In this document: piece after piece, positions 57,415 through 63,649 of the stretch
How positions within the stretch are numbered: the first letter of the stretch is position 1
Layout: the number at the start of each line of letters is the position of its first letter
Assembly: GCF_000374805.1 (NCBI RefSeq)
Contig: NZ_KB895357.1
Location: 1-63,649, forward strand
Source of the DNA: Chitiniphilus shinanonensis DSM 23277
Lineage (GTDB): Bacteria > Pseudomonadota > Gammaproteobacteria > Burkholderiales > Chitinibacteraceae
Direction: 5' to 3'
DNA: 63,649 nt
Made by a program: the position numbers and the translations under genes
Notes under the pieces: model-generated
The model's input: only the letters and a program-made list of their open reading frames with translations
Told to the model about the DNA's origin: nothing
Database searches by the model: none

Positions 57415-58047
57415 ATGGCCGAACTGATCCGCCGTTCCAGCCCCGAAGGTCGCGTCAAGCGCGGCCGGCCCGATATCGCCACGTCGGGCGACATCCTGGA
57501 GTTCTGGTTCGGCGCGCCGGATGCGTCGGGCACGCTGCCGTTCCGTAGCGACTGGTTCAACGGCGGCGATGCGTTCGACGCCCGTATTCGCGCCCGCTTC
57601 CTGCCGACGCTGGAGGCCGCGCTCGCCGGCGAGTGCGCGCACTGGGCCGACCAGGCCGAAGGCACGCTGGCCCTGCTGCTGGTGCTCGACCAGTTCACCC
57701 GCAACGTGTTCCGCCGCAACGCGCGCGCCTTCGCCGGCGACGCCATGGCGCGAGCCCTGGCCGAGCGCCTGCTGGCGCAGGGCTGGCAGCGCGCGCTGGC
57801 GCCGGTGCAGCAGGTGTTCGCCTACCTGCCGTTCGAGCACGCCGAAACGCTGGCCGACCAGGATCGCGCGGTGGCGCTGACCTCCGGTTGGCGCAACGAC
57901 CCCACCCTGGCCGATTGCCACGACTACGCGCTGCGCCACCGCGAGGTGATCCGCCGCTTCGGGCGCTTTCCCCATCGCAACGCCGCGCTGGGCCGCGACA
58001 CCACGACGCGGGAAGCCGCCTATCTGGCCGAGCACGGCGGGTTCTAG
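57415..58047 (+). CDS. DUF924 family protein
   Basis: 210 residues with DILEFWFGAPDASG, WFNGGDAFDARIRARF, LVLDQFTRNVFR and the C-terminal LRHREVIRRFGRFPHRNAALGR, the conserved features of DUF924 (TPR-like helical fold). Cytosolic; biochemical role unknown. The stop codon TAG overlaps the left boundary of the 265-bp inverted-repeat element. Confidence 0.9.
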   Translation: MAELIRRSSPEGRVKRGRPDIATSGDILEFWFGAPDASGTLPFRSDWFNGGDAFDARIRARFLPTLEAALAGECAHWADQAEGTLALLLVLDQFTRNVFRRNARAFAGDAMARALAERLLAQGWQRALAPVQQVFAYLPFEHAETLADQDRAVALTSGWRNDPTLADCHDYALRHREVIRRFGRFPHRNAALGRDTTTREAAYLAEHGGF

Positions 58048-58311
58048 GGCGAATCGACCTTCAAACGCGGGTGCGAAGGACGAAGGCCGGGATGCAGGGC
58101 AATGCGTGCCGAGCGAAGTGGGGTAATCCCCACGAGCGAGGCGCAACGCAGCCATGCGCCCGGCCTTCGACCTTCCCTGCGGGTTGGTCCGTGGGCCGGC
58201 GTCTGCTTTGTCGCACGGCTTGCAGATAGGAAGGCTATCTGCTGCGCCGCGCTTCGCGCAGCCATCCGGCCCACGGACCAACGCATCCCACGTTTGAAGG
58301 TCGATTCACCC
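58047..58311. mobile_element. MITE-like inverted-repeat element (265 bp) after the DUF924 gene
   Basis: Ends GGGCGAATCGACCTTCAAAC and GGGTGAATCGACCTTCAAAC (read inwards from each side) pair over about 30 bp, flanked on both sides by TA inside CTAG (58044-58047, 58311-58314). Two internal palindromic blocks (GGCCGGG...CCCGGCC; TTGGTCCGTGGGCCGG...CCGGCCCACGGACCAA). No coding capacity. Sequence differs from elements A and B, but the end GGG(C/T)G and TA target are alike. Confidence 0.85.
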
Positions 58312-58421
58312 TAGGGTGAATCGGATCGCCGTGAATTCGCCGCTCTAAGCACAATTCCGAATCGGTCGCCGCCGATGTAGCCGCTAAAATACGTGATTGC
58401 ACATCGTTCCCGGACCCATCC

Positions 58422-59216
58422 ATGTACCAGCTCATCGCCACCGACCTCGACGGCACCCTGCTCAGCCCCGACCACACGGTTTCCCCATACACGGCGGAAA
58501 CCCTGCGCCAGTTGGAAAACCGCGGCCTGCGCTTTGCCATCGCCACCGGGCGTCATTACTGCGATGTGCGCGGCATCCGCGACGTGCTGGGCATCCGCGC
58601 CTACCTGATCACCTCCAACGGCGCGCGGGTGCACGATCCGGACAACCATCAGATCCACGCCGAGAACATCGAGCCGCAACTGGCGCGCGAGCTGTGCCAG
58701 CCGGAGTTCTCGCAAGGCACCTCGATCAGCCTTTACCTCGACCAGGAATGGCTGATCGGCGCGCCCTACGAACGCATGCTCACCTACCACCAGGATTCCG
58801 GCTTCGCCTACACGGTGGCGGATCTGCCCAACTACCACGGCGAGGATGTCGCCAAGGTGCTGTACGTGGCCGAGCACGAGCACCTGTTGGGGCTGGAGGA
58901 CAAGCTGCGCGACCGCTACGGCGACGAGCTCTACATCACCTTCTCCGCGCTCGACTGCCTGGAGGTGATGGCGCCCACCGTCTCCAAGGGCCACGCGCTG
59001 ACCGTGGTGATGGGCGAACTGGGCGTGCCCGCCACGGCGTGCATCGCCTTCGGCGACAACCTCAACGACCTGGAGATGCTGGAAACCGCCGGCCATCCCT
59101 TCCTGATGGGCAACGCCAACCCCAAGCTGGTGGCACAACTGCCGCAGGTGCCGCAGATCGGCCGCAACAGCGAAGCCGGCGTGGCGCAGCATCTGCGCCA
59201 GTTGTTCGGCCTCTGA
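58422..59216 (+). CDS. Cof-type HAD sugar-phosphatase-like hydrolase
   Basis: 264 residues: motif I IATDLDGTLLSPDH, motif II AIATGRHYCDV, a C2B cap in the middle, motif III Lys in VSKGHALTV and motif IV FGDNLNDLEML. Cof-family enzymes dephosphorylate sugar phosphates, FMN/PLP-like metabolites; which one is unclear. A TAAAAT -10-like hexamer sits about 35 bp upstream. Confidence 0.92.
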   Translation: MYQLIATDLDGTLLSPDHTVSPYTAETLRQLENRGLRFAIATGRHYCDVRGIRDVLGIRAYLITSNGARVHDPDNHQIHAENIEPQLARELCQPEFSQGTSISLYLDQEWLIGAPYERMLTYHQDSGFAYTVADLPNYHGEDVAKVLYVAEHEHLLGLEDKLRDRYGDELYITFSALDCLEVMAPTVSKGHALTVVMGELGVPATACIAFGDNLNDLEMLETAGHPFLMGNANPKLVAQLPQVPQIGRNSEAGVAQHLRQLFGL

Positions 59217-59288
59217 TCGCCCGTCACCCTCCCTGTCATCGACTTCTGCTAGAACATGACGAGAACATGTTCCTAGGCGGAGTCCATC

Positions 59289-59789
59289 ATGAAGCGTGCC
59301 ATCGTGGTTTCCCTGCTGTGTGCCTCCGCCTGCGTATTCGCGGCCGGCGGCGGGGGGGGTGGGGGCAGCGGCGGGGGCGGAAGCGGCAACGATCGCAACA
59401 CCGCCGAAGTGACCGAACTGCTGAAGCAGGCCGAGAACGACATCCTGCACGGCGAGTGGGTGCCGGCGCAGGATGCGCTGGAAAAGGCCCGCAAGCTGGC
59501 GCCCGACAATGCCGACGTGTGGAACTGGCTGGGCTACGTCAACCGCAAGCAGGGGCGGCTGGAAGCCGCGTTCAAGGCCTACGACCGTGCACTGGCACTC
59601 AACCCCAAGCACCTGGGCGCCTACGAATACCGCGGCGAAGCGTGGCTGATGGCGGATCAGCCGCAACGCGCCGCCAACGATCTCGCCACCTTGCAGAAAC
59701 TGTGCGGCAACTGCGAGCAGTACCAGGAGCTGGAAGAAGCGCTGCGCGACTATCGCGCCGCGCACGCGCAGCCCGCGGCCAGCCAGTAG
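59289..59789 (+). CDS. Exported TPR protein
   Basis: 166 residues, signal peptide to about residue 18 (CASACVFA), a Gly/Ser stretch (about 19-33), then two to three TPR units (AENDILHGEWVPAQDALEKARKLAPDNADVWNWLGYVNRKQGRLEAAFKAYDRALALNP). Probably a periplasmic scaffold. The poly-Gly tract is coded by a run of GGC/GGG that may be variable in length. Confidence 0.82.
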   Translation: MKRAIVVSLLCASACVFAAGGGGGGGSGGGGSGNDRNTAEVTELLKQAENDILHGEWVPAQDALEKARKLAPDNADVWNWLGYVNRKQGRLEAAFKAYDRALALNPKHLGAYEYRGEAWLMADQPQRAANDLATLQKLCGNCEQYQELEEALRDYRAAHAQPAASQ

Positions 59790-59839
59790 CCGCGTCCCAC
59801 CTTCGACGTCGATCCGCGCTGCACAACAAGCGCCGCACA

Positions 59840-59872
59840 AAAAAAAGGCCCCGGCAATGCGGGGCCTTTTGT
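59840..59872. terminator. Bidirectional terminator between TPR gene and carbonic anhydrase
   Basis: AAAAAAGGCCCC-GGCAATGC-GGGGCCTTTT with A and T tracts on both sides; serves convergent genes. Confidence 0.88.
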
Positions 59873-59887
59873 CCGGTGGCGAGCGAA

Positions 59888-60538
59888 CTAGGCGGCGCTG
59901 CCGGCCACCAGCGGCTTGAAGCAGTGCGAGCCGGCTTCGTACTGGTACAGCGCGCCCTCTTCGATGTTGAAGTACCAGCCCATCAGCATCAGCTCGCCGC
60001 TGCGCACGCGCTCTGCAATGAAGGGGAAGGTCATCAGGTTGTCCAGCGAGACGCCGATCGCGGCCATTTCGCACTGGCGCAGCTGGGTTTCGGGGTCCTC
60101 GCCGCTGGCGTTCGCCAGCACGGCCTGCCGCGCCGGATCGGCGATACGCACCCAGCGCCCGACGAAATCGGCCTCGGTCTGCGGCACGTGGCCGTTGAGC
60201 AGCGCGCGGATGCCGCCGCAACCGTAGTGGCCCAGCACGATGATGTGTCGTACCTTGAGTACACACACGGCGTATTCGATCGCCGACGACACACCGTGGT
60301 AAGCGCCGTCCTTCTCGTAGGGCGGCACCAGGCTGGCCACGTTGCGCACCACGAAGATGTCGCCGGGGTCGCAATCGGTCAGCAGCGCCGGGTCCACCCG
60401 CGAATCGGAACAGGCGATGAACAGGCTGCGCGGGTTCTGGCCGCGTTTGAGCTTATCGAACAGGTCGTTGGTCGAGTCGTTGAAGTACTTGTCCTGGAAA
60501 CGGCGAAACCCGCCAATGAACTTCTCGATATCCTGCAT
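59888..60538 (-). CDS. can: Beta-class carbonic anhydrase
   Basis: 216 residues with zinc ligands in CSDSRVDP (Cys, Asp) and HYGCGG (His, Cys) and the substrate region NVASLVPPY. Interconverts CO2 and bicarbonate in the cytosol. The ATG at 60538 (MQDIEKFIGGF) is preferred because GGAG sits 6 bp upstream; an ATG 12 bp earlier lacks a site. Confidence 0.96.
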   Translation of the reverse strand: MQDIEKFIGGFRRFQDKYFNDSTNDLFDKLKRGQNPRSLFIACSDSRVDPALLTDCDPGDIFVVRNVASLVPPYEKDGAYHGVSSAIEYAVCVLKVRHIIVLGHYGCGGIRALLNGHVPQTEADFVGRWVRIADPARQAVLANASGEDPETQLRQCEMAAIGVSLDNLMTFPFIAERVRSGELMLMGWYFNIEEGALYQYEAGSHCFKPLVAGSAA

Positions 60539-60639
60539 TCGTTGCTCCATTCATGTGCCGCCGGCCCCGGTTTGGCGGCGGCCCAAGGGGCGGATTGTAC
60601 AGGTAAATACCATTGCGGCCGGCTTGTAATTAAGATAAA

Positions 60640-60659
60640 TAACTAAATAATTCTAGTTA
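60640..60659 (+). promoter_or_regulatory. Operator-like inverted repeat before marR 2
   Basis: TAACTA-N8-TAGTTA in an AT-rich leader, 22 bp before the MarR start; shape and place fit MarR autoregulation. Confidence 0.55.
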
Positions 60660-60681
60660 GAACTATATGGAGGACAACACC

Positions 60682-61143
60682 ATGCCACGCACCACTTTCC
60701 TGCCGGTCGTCCGCGAGCTCGCGCGCTGTTATCAGGCGTTCGAACGGCTGTCCGGGCGCCACATCCGCCAACTGGGCCTCACCGCCGGCCAGTTCGACGT
60801 GATCGCCACCCTGGGCGGCACCGACGGCATGAGCTGCCGTGAGCTTGGGGACGCCACCCTGATCACCAAGGGCACGCTCACCGGCGTGCTCGACCGCCTG
60901 GCCGAGCGCGGCCTGATCGAGCGCTGCGCCTGTAGCGGCGATCGCCGCAGCATCACCGTGCGCCTGACCCCGGCCGGGCAGGCGCTGTTCGACAACTCGT
61001 TCGACGCGCACTTGGCTCATCTCAAGCCCGCGTTCGATCAGTTGGCGCCCGATGAGCTGGCGGAAACCGCCGCCCTGCTCGCTCGGCTGCGCGAAGCCCT
61101 GGAGAATGAAGCACCCGATTGTTGCGAAATTCAGAACAATTAA
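60682..61143 (+). CDS. MarR-family transcriptional regulator 2
   Basis: 153 residues; winged helix with LTAGQFDVIATLGGTDGMSCRELGDATLITKGTLTGVLDRLAERGLIERC and wing DRRSITVRLTPAGQ. Cysteines at CACSGD next to the wing and near the C-terminus (DCCEIQ) could allow redox sensing (speculative). GGAGG precedes the ATG at 60682 by 8 bp, better than the in-frame ATG at 60667. Leads a cytochrome b561-YceI set. Confidence 0.9.
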   Translation: MPRTTFLPVVRELARCYQAFERLSGRHIRQLGLTAGQFDVIATLGGTDGMSCRELGDATLITKGTLTGVLDRLAERGLIERCACSGDRRSITVRLTPAGQALFDNSFDAHLAHLKPAFDQLAPDELAETAALLARLREALENEAPDCCEIQNN

Positions 61144-61227
61144 TTCCAATTTTTTCAAGCTCAGGGCGAAAACATAGCCGGTATGATTCCGCCCACAACG
61201 TCAAATTGCCTGAATGAGGAATCGAAC

Positions 61228-61764
61228 ATGTCCAAGACTCGATACGACGGGGTGCAGGTCGCTTTCCACTGGCTGATCGCACTGCTGATCGTCGCCGCCT
61301 TCGGCCTGGCGCTGTACGTGGACGACCTGCCGCTGTCCGCACTCAAGTTCAAGTTGTACTCGTATCACAAGTGGATCGGCATCAGCGTGCTGGCGCTGGT
61401 GGTGCTGCGGCTGGTCTGGCGCGCCTGGCGCGGCGCCCCATCCGCCCTGCCCGGCCAGCCGGCCTGGCAGGTGAAGGCCGCCGCCGGCATCCACCACCTG
61501 CTCTATCTGCTGATGCTGGCACTGCCGCTGGTGGGCTGGCTGATGAGCTCGGCCAAGGGCTTCCCGGTGGTGCTGTTCGGCGTGCTGCAACTGCCCGACC
61601 TGGTGTCGCGCAACGAAGCGCTGGGCCATCAGTTGGCCGAGGCGCACGAAGTGCTGGCCTACCTGTTGCTGGCCGTGGTGATCCTGCACGTGCTCGCCGC
61701 GCTCAAGCATCACTTCATCGATCGCGACGATACCCTGCGGCGCATGCTGCCCGGTCGCAGTTAA
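61228..61764 (+). CDS. Cytochrome b561 family protein
   Basis: 178 residues, four spans, with haem-ligand histidines in VAFHWLIALL, YSYHKWIGIS, HHLLYLLMLALPLVGWLMSSA and AEAHEVLAYLLLAVVILHVLAALKHHF. An inner-membrane di-haem b protein exchanging electrons with quinone. TGAGGA precedes the start. Commonly paired with yceI, as here. Confidence 0.95.
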   Translation: MSKTRYDGVQVAFHWLIALLIVAAFGLALYVDDLPLSALKFKLYSYHKWIGISVLALVVLRLVWRAWRGAPSALPGQPAWQVKAAAGIHHLLYLLMLALPLVGWLMSSAKGFPVVLFGVLQLPDLVSRNEALGHQLAEAHEVLAYLLLAVVILHVLAALKHHFIDRDDTLRRMLPGRS

Positions 61765-61911
61765 GCCGCCGGTCCTGCCCGGCGCACCGCTGCGCCGGGC
61801 GGAGATGGAACCAGTCGCCGATTCGACATACCAAGGCCGGATCGAGATCAGACGGCGATCACGCCGCACCGGCCGTACCCCACAAGTCACTCAACCTGGA
61901 GTAGCTGCACG

Positions 61912-62469
61912 ATGAACATCCGTTTTCTCGCGGGCGCCGCGCTCGCGGCCGTCCTGGCCGTACCCGCCTTCGCCGCGCAGACCCTGGCGCCCGGCAAGAG
62001 CGCACTGGGCTTCACCTTCAAGCAGATGGGCGTGCCGGTGGAAGGCACCTTCAAGACCTACACCGCGCAGGTGAGCTTCGACCCGGCCAAACCCGAGGCC
62101 GCCCAGGCCACCTTCAGTGTGGACCTCGGCAGCATCGACGTCGGCGGCCCCGACGGCAATGCCGAAGCCCGCAAGAAAGCCTGGTTCGACGTGGCCACCT
62201 TCCCCAAGGCCACCTTCACCGCCAAGAGCGTGAAGGCGCTGGGCGGCGGCAAGTACGAAGCGCGCGGTCCGCTGGTGATCAAGGGCGTGAGCCGCGACAT
62301 CGTCGCCCAGTTCACCGCCAAACCCGTCGGCAGCGACCTGCAACTGGACGGCGGCTTCCCGCTCAAGCGCCTGCAATACAAGCTGGGCGACGGCGCCTGG
62401 GCCGACACCGAGACCGTCGCCGACGACGTGCAGGTGAAATTCCGCTTCACCCTGACCGGCAAGCCCTGA
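61912..62469 (+). CDS. YceI-family periplasmic protein 1
   Basis: 185 residues, signal peptide to about residue 21 (VPAFAA), lipocalin-like YceI barrel with SALGFTFKQMGVPVEGTFKTY, FSVDLGSIDVGG, FPKATFTAKSVKALGGGKYEARGPLVIKGVSRDI. YceI proteins bind isoprenoid quinone-like lipids; the role with b561 is probably quinone-linked. 39% or so of positions look shared with the next YceI by eye in core motifs. Confidence 0.93.
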   Translation: MNIRFLAGAALAAVLAVPAFAAQTLAPGKSALGFTFKQMGVPVEGTFKTYTAQVSFDPAKPEAAQATFSVDLGSIDVGGPDGNAEARKKAWFDVATFPKATFTAKSVKALGGGKYEARGPLVIKGVSRDIVAQFTAKPVGSDLQLDGGFPLKRLQYKLGDGAWADTETVADDVQVKFRFTLTGKP

Positions 62470-62555
62470 TCACCGGCATCCGCACCGGATACCGGGGTGA
62501 AACATCGCTCACCCCGACCCTTTGCTTCACCCCCCAAAACCTGGAGAAAACACCC

Positions 62556-63122
62556 ATGAAGAAGACGCTGATCGCCAGCCTGCTGGCCCTGGCCGCCACC
62601 GCCGCCATCGCTGCGCCGCAAACCTACGAACTGGACAGCACCCACACCTACCCGCGCTTCGAGATCAACCACCTGGGCTTCTCGATCCAACACGGCACCT
62701 TCGACAAGACCAGCGGCACCATCGTGCTGGATGCCGAGAAGAAGACCGGCAGCGTGGACATCACCGTGGACACCACCAGCCTGGATACCGGCCTGGACAA
62801 GCGCGACGCCCACCTGAAGGGCGAGGATTTCTTCAATGTCGCCAAGTTCCCGACCGCCACCTTCAAATCCAGCAAGCTGAAGTTCGACGGCGACAAGCTG
62901 GTGGCCGTGGAAGGCAACTTCACCCTGCTGGGCGTGACCAAGCCGCTGACCCTGACCGTCGACAACTTCAAGTGCGGTCAACACCCGATGGCCAAGAAGC
63001 AATGGTGCGGCGCCGAAGCCACCGCCACCTTCAAGCGCAGCGACTACGGCATGACCGCCTATGTGCCGGCCGTGGGCGACGAGGTGAAGCTGACCATCCA
63101 GGTGGAAGCCGGCCTGAAGTAA
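62556..63122 (+). CDS. yceI: YceI-family periplasmic protein 2
   Basis: 188 residues, signal peptide to about residue 20 (TAAIAAP), YceI barrel with YELDSTHTYPRFEINHLGFSIQHGTFDKTSGTI, GEDFFNVAKFPTATFKSSKL, and NFKCGQHPMAKKQWCGAEATATFKRSDYGM (Cys pair). Closer to E. coli YceI than its neighbour. Encoded 86 bp after YceI 1; terminator follows. Confidence 0.95.
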   Translation: MKKTLIASLLALAATAAIAAPQTYELDSTHTYPRFEINHLGFSIQHGTFDKTSGTIVLDAEKKTGSVDITVDTTSLDTGLDKRDAHLKGEDFFNVAKFPTATFKSSKLKFDGDKLVAVEGNFTLLGVTKPLTLTVDNFKCGQHPMAKKQWCGAEATATFKRSDYGMTAYVPAVGDEVKLTIQVEAGLK

Positions 63123-63140
63123 GCGGCCCTTCCCGCCAAC

Positions 63141-63170
63141 AAAAAGCCCCGCTTTGGCGGGGCTTTTTGT
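63141..63170. terminator. Bidirectional terminator after yceI
   Basis: AACAAAAAGCCCCGC-TTTG-GCGGGGCTTTTTGTT. Same core and same downstream sequence as at 34568-34600. Confidence 0.9.
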
Positions 63171-63193
63171 TGGGTGGGCGACGATCGGATCGC

Positions 63194-63649
63194 TCAGGAT
63201 TGTTTGACTTCGGTGGCGGCGAGTTCGGGGGTGGGATGCCAGGTGATCTTGTAGCGGCCGGTGGATTCGTCCTGGGTAACGATGAGTTTGCCCAAGACCA
63301 GATTCACCAAGCCTCCCACATAAAAGCTGCCTCCATAATTATCCTCAATCTTTGATCCCGCAAAATCGTCGAACGAGCGTCGTTGACTACTTTCCAGGAA
63401 TTGGTAGTCGTAATGCCGCCAGTTTCTTTGGACGACAAAACCAGTGCCTACGCCCTCCTGAATTTTGGCCGGTAGCGCGCCCAGCGCCGCCACATAATCT
63501 CCCGCCACCTCGTAGGTGCCCACCAGCAGATGGGCGCCACCCAGCGCAGGATCGGCATCACACGTGATCGCATAGACATTCTGGTATTGGCCTTTTCCCA
63601 GATCGAGGTTTCTACGTGCACTGATCAGGGGGGAAAAATCGTTGAAATT
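63194..63649 (-). CDS. C-terminal part of a secreted protein sharing its last domain with the 34623-36074 product (5' end outside window)
   Basis: 152 codons open to the right edge. The visible residues run from NFNDFSPLISARR to ITWHPTPELAATEVKQS; the last 30 residues and the terminator match the gene at 34623-36074 almost exactly (VTQDESTG, TWHPTPELAATEVKQ), and the preceding part aligns loosely (ITCDAD.../LTCESL...; GTYEVAGD/GVYEIGSD). Function unknown; export expected by analogy. An in-frame GTG at 63523 is not needed. Confidence 0.8.
   Translation of the reverse strand, partial: NFNDFSPLISARRNLDLGKGQYQNVYAITCDADPALGGAHLLVGTYEVAGDYVAALGALPAKIQEGVGTGFVVQRNWRHYDYQFLESSQRRSFDDFAGSKIEDNYGGSFYVGGLVNLVLGKLIVTQDESTGRYKITWHPTPELAATEVKQS

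Overview
The window is high-GC chromosomal DNA (about two thirds G+C by eye) from a Gram-negative, facultatively nitrate-respiring bacterium. Gene content and protein flavour fit a betaproteobacterium: the narK1K2GHJI-moa-narXL layout, ftrABCD, Bpt plus Aat, and the DUF485-ActP-DUF294 set. The secreted chitin-directed proteins (GH18, GH16 with two CBM5/12 modules, a second protein with two CBM5/12-like modules) point to a chitinolytic Neisseriales-type organism such as Chitinibacteraceae. That placement is inference; no rRNA gene is present.

Layout. 1-1222: ftsK 3' end, then rpmB-rpmG. 1256-9498: acetate block, with a LysR regulator divergent from DUF485-actP, then a CBS/DUF294 signalling protein, a DEDDh exonuclease and acs. 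9676-13812: MarR, uvrB, a zinc ribbon-TM2-pilin-like fusion and a GNAT. 13861-22269: a chitin/acetylated-glycan locus with two paralogous AraC-regulator/secreted-glycosidase pairs and two SGNH (CE2-like) esterases, one lacking its catalytic Ser and His, interrupted by an AT-rich island of two membrane proteins. 22500-24881: norR divergent from the di-iron repair gene ytfE, with three NorR boxes and a sigma-54 promoter visible. 24954-26360: HAD protein, membrane protein and a decayed DUF4328 gene.

26735-47793 is one co-oriented nitrate-respiration region read on the minus strand: narK1-narK2, narG-narH-narJ-narI, then after a chitin-binding/hydrolase gene pair moaA-mobB-moeA-moaD-moaE-mobA-moaC-narX-narL. 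Transporters, enzyme, molybdenum cofactor synthesis and the nitrate sensor sit together, and narK, narG and moaA share an unusual promoter motif. 48230-51515: N-degron transferases bpt-aat, fur, bamE, dapB. 51672-55090: ferrous-iron uptake operon ftrABCD behind a possible Fur box. 55416-63122: flavoprotein, DUF924, Cof phosphatase, TPR lipoprotein-like protein, carbonic anhydrase, and MarR-cytochrome b561-YceI-YceI. The right edge cuts a secreted protein whose C-terminus and terminator duplicate those of the gene at 34623-36074.

The most striking non-coding features are: (i) a tandem 22-bp operator with matching -10 placement in front of both DUF485-actP and acs; (ii) four inverted-repeat MITE-like elements that each begin exactly at the stop codon of a gene, two of them in successive junctions of the moeA-moaD-moaE operon with a readable target duplication; (iii) a 135-bp tandem repeat between narJ and narI; (iv) two copies of a CCTTGAACCAC-ended inverted repeat.
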